From the NCBI GenBank assembly GCA_965220425.1, contig OZ244830.1, positions 3,224,001-3,288,000 of the forward strand: a stretch of 64,000 nucleotides of DNA. Reading direction: 5' to 3'. Shown in pieces: positions 16,257 to 25,741 of this stretch. Position 1 is the first letter of the stretch. Each line of letters starts with the position of its first letter. The stretch comes from Azophilus sp965220425 (GTDB taxonomy: Bacteria; Pseudomonadota; Gammaproteobacteria; Pseudomonadales; Azotimanducaceae). The notes beneath the pieces were generated by a model. That model had not been told where the DNA came from. It made no database searches and saw only the letters and a program-made list of their open reading frames with translations. The position numbers and the translations under genes are program-made.

Positions 16257-17147
16257 ATGGTAAGAAAAGCAAAGTACGACGTCCATAGACAGCGGTCGCT
16301 GACCGAGTCCATTATTTCACCGAACTGCCGCTTAAGGTGTGCTCCGAAGACGCCGAAAATCGAAGCAGAAGTCGACAGCGACCGCCGCCGCCTGTTGCTA
16401 ACTGGCGCGGCGGCAATCGCAAGTCTCTCGTTGCCTGCATCTGCCATCGCCGACGCGATGGACCAACATAAAGGCGACATGATGAATCAACCTAAAAACG
16501 ACTCGACAGCGCGCGCAGGAACCATTACCGCGCCGAGGTACTACGACCGCATAGATTATAAGCAGGATGACGTAGCGTATAAGCAAAAGAATTACACGTA
16601 CATGAGTGCAAAAGGGCCAGTCGTTGGACTCGTGTCCAGTCTCATTTGTACCATTGAGCGCCCGGCGAAGGATGTGTGGCCTTACCTGAAGGACTTCAAT
16701 TCCTTCGAAGGCCCGTTTGGCATCCGCTACACAGGAGAGCATGACCAGCTCGTGGTGTGGGGCGATCTGTACACGAACGAGGAGCACGATCTTGGCCAGG
16801 AGACCCTCCAATACGGTGGCACCAAAAACACCTGGAAATCGGTTCCATCCAGGGTGCTCCGGGTGATTCCGGAGCATCTGCTTGTTCTCTTCGAGGCAAT
16901 TCCGGCAGACGGCAGCACAGACGGAATGAGCCCGGGATTCCACACGATCACGCTCAACGAACATGTTGGAATAAGTCACATAAGCATGATGTTGGAGCAC
17001 GCGGAGCGACTGAAATATGAAACGGAAGAGGAAGCGCTCGACAATTCCCGGTGGGGCCCGAAGAAGTACGACTATTCCCGGAGTTTGTCGTTGTGGAAGG
17101 ACCAGTTCGTTCCGAAGCTGAAGGAGTTGGTGTACGGAAAACGCTAG
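16257..17147 (+). CDS. Exported SRPBCC-like protein (START/Bet v1 fold)
   Basis: Protein of 296 residues from ATG 16257, chosen because AGGAG stands at the right distance; a start at 16209 is also open. A twin-arginine-like export signal DRRRLLLTGAAAIASLSLPA lies about 45 residues in, an unusually long n-region. The mature part contains CTIERPAKDVWPYLKDFNSF and FEAIPADGSTDGMSPGFHTI, typical of SRPBCC ligand-binding proteins. It follows the TonB receptor in the same direction and may handle the imported compound in the periplasm; that role is inference. Confidence 0.65.
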   Translation: MVRKAKYDVHRQRSLTESIISPNCRLRCAPKTPKIEAEVDSDRRRLLLTGAAAIASLSLPASAIADAMDQHKGDMMNQPKNDSTARAGTITAPRYYDRIDYKQDDVAYKQKNYTYMSAKGPVVGLVSSLICTIERPAKDVWPYLKDFNSFEGPFGIRYTGEHDQLVVWGDLYTNEEHDLGQETLQYGGTKNTWKSVPSRVLRVIPEHLLVLFEAIPADGSTDGMSPGFHTITLNEHVGISHISMMLEHAERLKYETEEEALDNSRWGPKKYDYSRSLSLWKDQFVPKLKELVYGKR

Positions 17148-17269
17148 AGGAGGTAGGGTGGCCACCAGCGCCGCCGCGCTTCAGTTTGGACAGCGTATGG
17201 TTGGCAGTTGATAACCACCAATACTTAACTGGAGCGAGAGTGTCGCTTATGGCCTATTCATACTGGCCC

Positions 17270-17287
17270 AAAAGGGAACCCTTTTGA
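17270..17287. terminator. Short perfect palindrome, possible terminator
   Basis: CAAAAGGGAACCCTTTTG is an 18-base perfect palindrome in the gap after the SRPBCC-like gene. With only AA at its centre and no T-run it would be a weak terminator. It could equally be a protein-binding site. The rest of 17148-17321 has no recognisable gene. Confidence 0.25.
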
Positions 17288-17373
17288 CCCACTGTATGTT
17301 GTGTGGCGTCAGGTCCTGCCCTGGTTTAGTGGACACCTTATAATTGGCACTTTAATGAGCCAGGAGGTGTTTT

Positions 17374-17823
17374 ATGACCAAGAAGAGGCGCTATAAGCGC
17401 TACAGTCCGGAGTTCAAGCGCGAGGCTTTGAAGCGGGCTGCTGCAGAGGGCGTAACCGACGCCCTGGTGGCCGAGGAACTGGGCATCAACCCGCGGCAAC
17501 TGCGCCGTTGGCGAGATGAACTCAGGTTATTGGGGGATGAGGCGTTCCCGGGCCAGGGCCGCAGCCGTGACGAGGAGCTGACCAAGCTCAAGCGCGAGGT
17601 GGCCAAACTCAAGCAGGAACGGGATTTTTTACAAGATGCGGCGGTGTTCGAGACCTGCAGCCAATGCGGGGGTGCGGTCCGCATCATCGCCAGCATCGAA
17701 GACCCGGCGGTGATCAACACGATACTCGCGTATCTGGACCAAAAAGCTGCCGCCGGAGCCGGCCTGGTGCCGCAAAGCCGCGCCCCACCGCAGCCCGAGC
17801 GGATAGGAAAAATAACCGCCTGA
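17374..17823 (+). pseudogene. Chimera: IS3 OrfA fused to IS91 transposase tail
   Basis: The first ~90 residues are an IS3-type OrfA (YSPEFKREALKRAAAEGVTD, LGINPRQLRRWRDEL, leucine-zipper-like TKLKREVAKLKQERDFLQ). Without a frame break it continues as ETCSQCGGAVRIIASIEDPA then VINTILAYLDQK. This corresponds to the zinc-finger tail of IS91-family transposases and is related to the tail of the element at 18026-19481. It is a recombination product rather than a functional transposase. AGGAGG precedes the ATG. Confidence 0.85.
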
Positions 17824-17900
17824 ACTGTGAGAGCTGGGACGTAGACCTGATGGGTGATGGGTCGTGGCGCTGCGGCAGGGGGTCGTAGACCGTGGTGGGC

Positions 17901-19530
17901 TGAGGTTGCGAGGGACCGAAACCTGGCGAAAGCTGCGCGCCAGGGCATCTTGGAAAAGGCTGGGGTTGCAGGCGAGCGTCAGGCGATGTTCAAGCCCGCA
18001 GCAGGAAGTTGGTGACGGATGCGGGCTAGAACAGCCTGTCCTGGTTGGGGGCGTCGAGGTGTTCGCAGCGTGTTGGTGGCGCGCGCGGTTGTTGTGGCAG
18101 TTCGGTGCCATCCCGTTGCCGAACGTGGTCGAGGATCCTGGCGATCACCTCGGGGTCTTCGATGCAGGCAATCACCCTGAGCTTGCCGCCGCACACCGGG
18201 CACGTCTCGATGTCGATGGCGAATACGCGTTTCAGTCGCTGCGTCCAGGTCATGGGAGCGAGGGGTTTGTTCGGTTGCTCCTCGTTGGGTTTGCGTTTTG
18301 GTACGACGGACTTGCGGTGCTTGCAGTTCGGGGCGAATACGCCGTGGAAACGGGTGAGGTTGAGCCTTGGACGAGGAACCAGGGCCGCGAGGCGCGCGAT
18401 GAAGTCCATTGGATCGAGGACGACATGGGTGGTGCCGTCCCGGAACGGCTGTTTGAATCTGTAGATCACTTGTCCCCGGTCGTTCAGCGAGAGCCGCTCG
18501 TTGGCAATGGCGGGTCGGGTGATGTAGCGGCAGAGTTTCTCGAGCCGGTCGCGCTGGTTGGCCTCGCAGCAGGTTGCGGCATGGAGGGAGAAGCCGGGTT
18601 GCCTGGCGAGCAGGGTTGACGCGACGGGTTCGGGCTGAGCGGGGACGGTGCGCAGGGTCAGTGCTTTGCGGCCCGCATTGGAGCCGATGGCGATGCGGTA
18701 GTGGATGGACGCGCCGAGGAGGTGATCGAACGCCTCACAAGGCTCGAAGTCGAGGAAATCGTGGTCCGGGTCACAGACGAGCAGGCCACCTCGTTCCAGC
18801 AGCCTGGCCACACGCTGACTGGTGCGATGCAGTAGCTTCTCGAGCTCGTGGGGAGCCGGCCGGGGCGCGCGATGGAACTTGGGTCGTGCACGACCGAACG
18901 AATACACCCCCCTCGAGGAAGAGCATATGGAAGTGGATGTTGAGGTTGAGCGCCGAGCCGAAACGCTGGATGAGGGTGACGGCACCGGTCTTCGCGCCGG
19001 AGGCAACGGTGAATCCGGTCCTCTTGAGGAGGTCAGTCGAGATCGCACGGTAGACGACGCCGAGCACCTGGCTCAGTACCTGGGGCTGGGCGGCGAACAG
19101 GAAACGCAGGGGATAGGGGAAGGTGAGCACCCACTGTCGGATGGGTTGCTCGGGTAGAACGTGATCGACGAGATGTGCAGCCGACTCGATCATCCGGCGG
19201 GCACCGCAAGAGGGGCAAAAGCCGCGGCGTTTGCAGGAGAACGCAACGAGGTGCTCGTGGCTGCAGGCGTCGCACTTGACGCGCAGGAAGCCGTTTTCGA
19301 GCAAACCGCACTTCAGGTAATCGTCGAACTCCCGCTTGACGAATGCCGGGAGCGATCCGCCTTCGGCTTCGAGCCGGGCGAGAAACCGGGGGTAGTGAGT
19401 CTCGACGATTCGGTAGAGCGGTGTCTCTTCTGGACGGTGGCGTTCGTAGACATACCGGTCGGCGCCGCTGGGTTGTGGCAATCCTCATAGCCTGCGTCAG
19501 CCTGGGTTCATGAGGTTGCGAGAGACCGGA
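17901..19530 (-). mobile_element. IS91-family (rolling-circle) element, degenerate
   Basis: A near-identical 20-base direct repeat (TGAGGTTGCGAGRGACCG) stands at 17901-17920 and 19511-19530, bracketing the IS91 transposase reading frames. IS91-like elements lack inverted repeats and move by rolling circle. The repeats may mark element ends or successive insertions at the same terminus; exact ori/ter boundaries cannot be fixed by eye. The chimeric IS91 tail at 17660-17823 points the opposite way. Confidence 0.55.
18026..19481 (-). pseudogene. IS91-family transposase split by a frameshift
   Basis: The 5' part (19481 down to about 18905) contains the zinc-binding FCPSCGARRM and the HUH relaxase-like motif NIHFHMLFLEGGV. 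The frame is then lost in a run of six G (minus strand, 18907-18912) and continues in another frame as YSFGRARPKFHRAP, DPMDFIARLAALVPRPRLNL and the tail CPVCGGKLRVIACIEDPEVI. One inserted or deleted G explains the break. A functional product would need ribosomal slippage on the G-run; simple inactivation is more likely. Confidence 0.85.
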
Positions 19531-19617
19531 CAGCGTGTCTGCCGGCGTGGGCTATGGATCGATGGCGGCCTCGAGAGCGATTCGGCGTGAGAGTTTTGCG
19601 GGTCACCGAGATCGAGC

Positions 19618-21140
19618 GACCCGGACGCTGAGGATCGAGACTATCTGGCCATCCTGCGTCCCTACGCGGAGGGCCGGTTCGGTCGCAACGAAGCGCAGAA
19701 GCAGGCCTTCTACGACATGGCCCTGTCACGCAAGCGGAATATGCGCCGAGACTTCGAGGCGTTCTACGCCGATGTCTTAGGCGACAAGGATTTCCGCTTC
19801 GACGACGCCTTCGACGCGCTGGCCAAGGGCAAGCTCGGCCCGGCGGACGAAGAACTGCTCGAGGAGGTCCGTTCTCTCGGTTGGCAGGGCAAGGCAATGC
19901 CCTTCGACGAGGGCGACATCGAGGATCAGAACGCCCTGATCTTCGTCGAGACCTTCCAGGGGCGGCAGCGCACGGTCGTCAAGATGAAGGTCCGCCCCGA
20001 GGCGGAGGAAGGGCTGCTCGGGGTTCTGCGCGAAGCCGGAGTTGACACCGCGCCTGTCCGCGTGGGCCAGCAGCTCCAGGAGGATGTGTTCGCCGACGAC
20101 CTCCTCGCCGCGGTGAAGACCGTCAATCACCATGCCTCGGACGGCAAGTACAACCAGGCGACGCTCAAGAAGGCGAACGGGCATCTGGCCGCGCTCCGAC
20201 GGCTCCGCCAAGCGGACGATCCGGACGTGAGAGAGATGGCCGAGACCTACATCGGGTGGATCGAGAGGGTGCAGGCGGCGGCCCGCGACAAGGCCCCCAT
20301 CGCGGGTCGTTTCGAGACCTATCTCAAGAAGCGCGCGGCGCCGAGGAGAAGGCGTAAGGACGTCCCCTTCACCGTGCGGCGGACCAAGGTGCTCCAGCCC
20401 CGGCGCGAGCTCAAGAACGGCGAGCTGGTCGTGGTGGACGGCGCTGCGGACAACAAGGCTCTGTTCGGCGGGCGTTCGATCCAGGCCGGGCAGCAGTACG
20501 AGATCGACTTCGGCGACGGCGTGCGCGCGGTGTACCGGCCGTCGTCGGACAAGAACCTGTTCGCGCAGCGCGGCGAGTTCGAGCTGATGCTACCGGAGCG
20601 ACCGGACGCCAAGAACCTGAATCGGGCGCTGGAACACATGGATTCCCTCGGACTCAAGACCGGCGCGGCCACGCCCCAGGACGCCGAGTTGCTGTACCTC
20701 CACAAGCAGGCGTACCTGAGCAAGGTGGATCGCGAGCCGGAGTACCAGCACCTGATCGCGGAGCTGGACCGTCGGTCCGCCGGCAAGGACGAGCGCATCC
20801 AAACCATGCGCGGGTTCTGGGAGCAGCGGCTCGGCGTGAAAGACCTGACCCGCATGCCGGGCTACGAGCCGCTCGGCGAGTACCAGCTGGCTTTTCGCGC
20901 CCCGGGCAAGACCGCTGGCTACCGACACCAGTACCGCTTCGATTTATCGGATCAGGAACTCGAGAAGCAGATGAAGGGATACGGGCTCCACCACGCGCTG
21001 ACGAACGGCGAGGACCTGTCGTCCTTCGTCGCCGCGGTGCTCGGCAACAACGGGGCCCTGGTGAGCACAGTCGAGAAGATGCGTGCCGGCATCCCGGTGG
21101 CCGGCATGTCTCCGGCGGCGGACATGGGAACCGGCATAGG
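19618..21140 (+). pseudogene. Large protein of unknown function, truncated at both ends
   Basis: An open frame runs from about 19618 (DPDAEDRDYLAILRPYAEGR) with no start codon before ATG 19717, and continues to about 21140, where it runs into DNA antisense to parB. About 500 residues remain. They are charged and soluble, with recurring Ala/Glu/Arg helices and a segment FGDGVRAVYRPSSDKNLFAQ. I do not recognise the family; the composition recalls mobile-element or phage-associated proteins but no motif proves it. Codon use is strongly GC3-biased. The 3' end is fused tail to tail with the truncated parB. Confidence 0.5.
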
Positions 21141-21606
21141 CCTTGCGGATGCCGGGAATGAGGCTCGCCAATGCCAGGCGGCGTTTCACGGTGAGTTCCG
21201 TCACCCCGAAAATGCGGGCGATTTCTTCAACGCTCTTGCCTTTGTCATTCAATTTTTTGAACGCCTCGAATTCCTGCATTTCGTCCGGCTCAAGGCGAGC
21301 GGTGTTTTCAAGGATTGAGGCCTCCACGGCAGCGGCGTCATCGCCTTCGGCGAGCACCCGGCACGGCAAATCGCGCACCTCGCCGGTTTCTTTTTCAATG
21401 GCTTTCGACGCCAGAAACCGCCGCCGCCCGGCGACGATTTCGAAGTGGTCTGGCTCGCCGTTTGGACGCACGAGCAGCGGCACCAATACGCCGCGTTCGC
21501 GGATCGACGGCAATATATCGTCCAGATTAGGCTTTTTGCGTGACGCCCTCATGCGCCTGATTGGAAGTGCGAATAACGCGTAGTTATAGATTGACATTGA
21601 CTTCAT
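21141..21606 (-). pseudogene. ParB/RepB-type partition protein, C-terminally truncated
   Basis: From ATG 21604-21606 the minus strand encodes KKPNLDDILPSIRERGVLVP, PDHFEIVAGRRRFLAS, ILENTARLEPDEMQEFEAF and the helix-turn-helix GKSVEEIARIFGVTELTVKR. This is the ParB nuclease/CTPase-like domain plus HTH of plasmid-type ParB proteins. After LIPGIRKAYA at about 21140 the homology stops and the frame enters the neighbouring truncated gene. No parA is nearby. ParB fragments of this kind point to a plasmid or integrative element origin. Confidence 0.85.
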
Positions 21607-21717
21607 GTTTCTATCGCTCAGTTTCAATGACCGATATCTCTGCCGCCTCAAACCGGCGATTAATTGCGGGAACGTCCTCACGCCAAATTGTCTCAAGCGC
21701 ATCGAGTTCCGCCACAA

Positions 21718-21979
21718 TCGCAGCGGATACCTCTTCCGTCAGGTCCATGCGGCTTCATGAGGTTTCATGAAGGCTGTTGACGACTCAAAAATCTTGTAGA
21801 AACCATTCCTTAAAGGAACGCCGGGCAACTATGCGGAGTTGCATGAAACGTTCCGAAACGCTACGAAACGAATACGTTTTGTGGGGTCAAATCCGTCATC
21901 TGTAGCTCGCCTCGGATTCTTGACGGTTTGACGTCAGCTTGCAGCAGTGGACGGCGCGCACCATAGCCACCCCAGTGCG
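21718..21979. other. Intergenic stretch without recognisable gene
   Basis: This gap separates parB (reading leftward) from the RES toxin gene end. It contains several short inverted segments such as GGTTTCATGAAGGC and runs of AACG (GAAACGTTCCGAAACGCTACG) but no reading frame with family resemblance. No promoter is convincing. Confidence 0.4.
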
Positions 21980-22573
21980 TTAAACCAGAAGCCCTATCCC
22001 GTGGCGCTCCAAAACACCCGGTAGCTCCACGTGCTCCTCCAATAGCCCAACATCGCCCGCTTTGAGCTTTCCGACACTTCGATCATAGACCGCGTAAACA
22101 TCTTCACCGGTCAGGCGGGACGCATAGACCAATCCGTCGACATCCGCGTGTTCGGCATGGATGGCCTTGCCGAAGGAGCGCCCGGCTGCATGATTTCTCG
22201 CCTGGACCACGTCCGTCGGCGCCCCGATGCGCGTGCAGCCATCCGCGCGAAGGTCGAGAAGCGTCAGCCGCGTGCCTGGTTCCGACGATACACCGACCCA
22301 CACGCGTTCCGTGATCTCGCGAAGCGCGACCTTTCGTGTTCGGCGATGAGCGAACCTGTCCCTCACGATTGTCTCGATGAACGCCGTGGTGAAGTCGGTG
22401 GCTGCATACAGCACCGTATGGCCCCCGGTCCGCGTCGCGAAGCGGGAGTCTGCAGGAGTTGTTCCCAATGGCGATCGGACGTGCCGCCGCGGCATGATTC
22501 GGTAGCTTGCCGGAATCGCTGTCCTGACCAGCAGCGGCTCGATCAGGCTCCGCGGATAGCGGCTTTCGGTCAC
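21980..22573 (-). CDS. RES-domain toxin (NAD+ phosphorylase type)
   Basis: Protein of 197 residues from ATG 22571-22573. The RES core is visible: ASYRIMP and SRFATRTGGHTVLYAATDFT then TAFIETIVRDRF, followed by LRADGCTRIGAP and the Ser-containing VDGLVYASRLTG. RES toxins deplete NAD+ and halt growth. The start overlaps the antitoxin stop by 4 bases, so the pair is translationally coupled, the usual arrangement of Xre/RES modules. The length is slightly above the compact RES proteins but typical for this subgroup. Confidence 0.85.
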   Translation of the reverse strand: MTESRYPRSLIEPLLVRTAIPASYRIMPRRHVRSPLGTTPADSRFATRTGGHTVLYAATDFTTAFIETIVRDRFAHRRTRKVALREITERVWVGVSSEPGTRLTLLDLRADGCTRIGAPTDVVQARNHAAGRSFGKAIHAEHADVDGLVYASRLTGEDVYAVYDRSVGKLKAGDVGLLEEHVELPGVLERHGIGLLV

Positions 22574-23121
22574 GTAAAGGTCGCGCCGAACCCCGCTGCC
22601 GCAGATAGAACTTCGTCAATCCCACCGGACCGCAAGCGCTCAATGGGACGGGCCATCCCGTCATCGAAGGGCCACTCCTGACTGAGGAAGGCCCAGGCAA
22701 GTTCAGGCTCGCCAACAACGTCCACGATTTCCGCCAATCCGTCGGCGACCCGGCCGGGCCCGACGATCTGGCCTGCCGGGATGTTCAGTCGGCGCTTCGT
22801 GGACCGCCAGGCGATCAAAATGTTCCTTGCCGCCCAGTCGTAGACGGTCGTACGCGACACCCCGAGTCGCGACGCTGCCTCCGTAACGCCGATCAGATCC
22901 TCTCCGGTCCGATCCAACACGAACCGCCGAAGCCGCGCGGGCACATCCTCCGTTGACCTCGTCGGCTCGGCCCCCGATTGTGCCGCGGCCGTTTCCAGGG
23001 CCACCGCTACAGCTACGCGCGCCTCCTCGGGATGTTCGCGGACAAACTCCCTGGCGCCGCTCGACAGCTTCGGCGGCCTCTTCACGAGGAATCCCATCAT
23101 CCTTCCTGACGACTCTGCCAT
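22570..23121 (-). CDS. Xre/MbcA/ParS-type antitoxin of the RES module
   Basis: About 183 residues if translated from ATG 23121; GTG 23202 would add 27 residues, and ATG 23103/23100 directly follows AGGAAGG and is a further candidate. The protein has a helix-turn-helix (LIGVTEAASRLGVSRTTVYD) near its middle and a C-terminal segment (RVADGLAEIVDVVGEPELAW) resembling the MbcA/ParS toxin-binding domain. It is upstream of, and overlaps by 4 bases, the RES toxin gene. This order and spacing are what assign it as the antitoxin. The 23203-23460 gap upstream has no gene I recognise. Confidence 0.8.
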   Translation of the reverse strand: MAESSGRMMGFLVKRPPKLSSGAREFVREHPEEARVAVAVALETAAAQSGAEPTRSTEDVPARLRRFVLDRTGEDLIGVTEAASRLGVSRTTVYDWAARNILIAWRSTKRRLNIPAGQIVGPGRVADGLAEIVDVVGEPELAWAFLSQEWPFDDGMARPIERLRSGGIDEVLSAAAGFGATFT

Positions 23122-23460
23122 ATCGTCCAAGTCATCTGTTCGTTCAACGACCGAATAATTGCCCACAATGTTCAGTTTGTAAAGCCCTGCCGAAGATTCC
23201 ACACCGCGCTATTGGACGATGCGCCACGGACGGTTCCAACCGTGATGAATCCGCGCTACGCGTTCCAGCTTCCGTACGGATACGCGAGAATCGCATCATG
23301 TGAGACCTGTACCCGGACGCAGCACCATCGCCGCGCGCACTTCCGGTCGTCCCGCCGCAGTATGCCCGCTGGGGCGAGCTGCTGCCCTGAGCCCTGCCGG
23401 GAACCCGGGGGCTCCCTGGTGTGCCGATCTTGAGCTTCTTCACCGTGCGCGCAAATTCGC

Positions 23461-25680
23461 TTACCCGGCTAGCGCCTTGACCCGTTCCATCTGTTCCGCA
23501 AGGGCGTTCAGTGCGGCCGCCAGTGCAGTCACGCCGGGTATGACCTGGTCGTATTTGCGCTGCTCGATGGCCTCCCGGACCCACGGCAGCGTCTTCGCCC
23601 CGTAGCCCGTATACCGACCGGGCGAATAGAGCTGGTGCCGGTACCACGGTCGGTCCGGCAGGCCTTCCTCGCGCAACAGAACGCGCTCGGCGGTGTAGAG
23701 CAGCGTGTTGATCTGATCCAGGTTGGCCGCGTCCAGATCCGGATACAGCCTGGTCCCGTTCAAGGCGGCGTCGAGCCTGGCCAGCGCATTGTGGATCGGC
23801 GCGAAGTTGAAGTGCGGCACCGTATCGCGCAGTGGAGGGGGGCGCAGCAGCTTCGTGGGGTCGAGAGCCGCCGCGAATTGGCCGGACTCGATGAGACCGT
23901 TGACGCGGGCCGTCTCAGCGCGCTGTTTGTCGGCGAGTTTTTCGATCTCCTCGACGTAACGCCTGACGGTCGAGGCAAGATCTTTGAAGTCGAAGGGCAG
24001 GAGCGGCGCGTTCGCCATGCGCAGAGTGGCGCGGCCGGTCGTTTTCGCAAGCACGACGCCGTAGACGTGACCGGGGTCGACGAAGCGCTCGTAGTGCTCG
24101 ATGGTGTCGTAGAGCGTATGGTATGTGCCGCTTTCCGCTTCGCCGCCTGCGGAGACGTTGGCCGACGAGATGCCGAGGTGCTGGAAGAAGGCGCTGTAGT
24201 CGGAGCCGGAACCGAGCGCCCCGAGCGAAAGGTCCCGTTCGGCCAGGTCCTGGCGCGACTGCTCGTCGCCGGTGGCGCGGATTCTCGCCCGGTTGCGGTC
24301 GGCCAGGCTCAAACCCGTCTGCGGGTCGACCACGTCGCGCTGCACCTCGGTCCAGAACCTGGTCAGCGCGTGGCTGCCGCCAAGGCTCAGGAAACCGCGC
24401 CCGTTGGCGTCGGTGTTGGTGTACAGGACGGCCTTCCGCCTGAGCTCCTCGCCGTGCTCCTCCGCCCATTCGGTAGATCCCATCAGCCCCTGTTCCTCTC
24501 CACCCCAGGCGGCGAACACCAGGGTGCGGCCCGGAGGTTCCGGGAGTTGCGCGATGGCCTTGGCCTCGGCGAGCGTGGCGACGAGCCCGGAGATCGGGTC
24601 GCGGGCACCGTGGTTCCAGGCGTCGTGGTGGTTGCCGCGCAGCACCCACTGGTCGGGCCAGCGCGCGCCTTCGAGGCGCGCGACGACGTTCATGGCGGTC
24701 ACTGTGCGCCAGTCGAACTTCACGGTGAGTCGCACGGTGGCCGGTCCGGGCCCGATGCGGTAGGTGATGGGCAACGCGCCCCGCCACTCGGGCGGTGCGA
24801 CCGGGCCCTCGATGGCGTCGAGAAGCGGGCGGGCATCGCCGTAGCCGATCGGCAAAGTCGGGATCGTCGGCATTGCCGGCGCTTCGTCCCGGGCCAGCCG
24901 CCTGGCGCCCTCAACCGCCGCCCAGCCGGGTGTGAGCAGGTCGCCCGCATGCAACGGCAGGTCCATGATCGAGCCGCGCTGAACCCCGCTCGCGTTCTTG
25001 AACGGCCCTTCGGGGTAGCCCTCGCCCCGGTAGTAGCCGTCGTCGACGGGGTCGGAGTAGATCAGGCACGCGATTGCCCCGTTCTCCGCGGCGAGCTTCG
25101 GCTTGACTCCGCGAAAGACCCGGCCGTAGCGAGCGATGACGATTTTCCCCTCCACGTCGACGCCGTAGCGCGCCAGCAGTTCGTAGTCTTCGCGGGTGCC
25201 GTAGTTGACGTAGACCAACTCGCCCGTGACATCGCCGTCCGGCGAAAACGCGTTGTACGGCGGCAGCACGTCCGGGGAGGCACTGCTGGCGTCACCCTCG
25301 ACCGGGAGCTCGGTCAGCGACGCCGTGAACTCGTGCGGTACCGTCATCGTCAGGCTCCTGGTCAGCGGCGTGGGGAGCAGCACCTCGTAACGCGCGACCT
25401 CTGCGTCGTAGCCCCATTCGGTGAACCAGCGCCGGAGGGTCTCGACGTTGCGCGCGTCGTGGCTGGAGCCGAGGTGGTGGGGTTCCCGGGTGAGTTCGTG
25501 CATCCATGCGGCCAGGTCGTCGGGGTCGAGATGGCTGTCGTAGGCAGCTTCCAGCCGGTGTTGCGCGGCGGCACCGGCGTCCGTGAAGCCCAATAGCGGT
25601 TGGCTGGCTTGTTGTGCGAGGGCCTGTTGACCTGCGAGCGCAGTGACCGCGAGGGTCAAGGCGACTATTCGATAGAGCAT
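23461..25680 (-). CDS. Secreted M28 metallopeptidase (glutamate carboxypeptidase II/PSMA-like)
   Basis: Protein of 739 residues with a signal peptide (MLYRIVALTLAVTALAGQQA). The layout follows PSMA-like enzymes. A protease-associated domain lies at ~110-270 (YGTREDYELLARYGVDVEGK, GAIACLIYSDP). The M28 two-zinc catalytic domain follows (NHHDAWNHGARDPISG, AAWGGEEQGLMGSTEW with catalytic Glu-Glu, NTDANGRG, GSGSDYSAFFQHLG, YHTLYDT). A C-terminal transferrin-receptor-like dimerisation domain completes it. These enzymes trim acidic dipeptides or folate-like gamma-glutamates in the periplasm. No defect is visible and no operon partner is evident. Confidence 0.9.
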   Translation of the reverse strand: MLYRIVALTLAVTALAGQQALAQQASQPLLGFTDAGAAAQHRLEAAYDSHLDPDDLAAWMHELTREPHHLGSSHDARNVETLRRWFTEWGYDAEVARYEVLLPTPLTRSLTMTVPHEFTASLTELPVEGDASSASPDVLPPYNAFSPDGDVTGELVYVNYGTREDYELLARYGVDVEGKIVIARYGRVFRGVKPKLAAENGAIACLIYSDPVDDGYYRGEGYPEGPFKNASGVQRGSIMDLPLHAGDLLTPGWAAVEGARRLARDEAPAMPTIPTLPIGYGDARPLLDAIEGPVAPPEWRGALPITYRIGPGPATVRLTVKFDWRTVTAMNVVARLEGARWPDQWVLRGNHHDAWNHGARDPISGLVATLAEAKAIAQLPEPPGRTLVFAAWGGEEQGLMGSTEWAEEHGEELRRKAVLYTNTDANGRGFLSLGGSHALTRFWTEVQRDVVDPQTGLSLADRNRARIRATGDEQSRQDLAERDLSLGALGSGSDYSAFFQHLGISSANVSAGGEAESGTYHTLYDTIEHYERFVDPGHVYGVVLAKTTGRATLRMANAPLLPFDFKDLASTVRRYVEEIEKLADKQRAETARVNGLIESGQFAAALDPTKLLRPPPLRDTVPHFNFAPIHNALARLDAALNGTRLYPDLDAANLDQINTLLYTAERVLLREEGLPDRPWYRHQLYSPGRYTGYGAKTLPWVREAIEQRKYDQVIPGVTALAAALNALAEQMERVKALAG

Positions 25681-25741
25681 GCTGGAATCCGACAGGAAGG
25701 CGCCTTTATTGTAGGCCTTGTTCGGAGACGACGGTAGGGAA

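Noticed and set aside
23635..25596. A 653-codon open frame on the plus strand opposite the M28 peptidase
   Set aside because: It is the antisense shadow of a GC-rich gene; the minus-strand protein has a signal peptide, complete zinc site and full-length M28 layout, while the plus frame shows only Arg/Val/Gly-rich sequence without family motifs.
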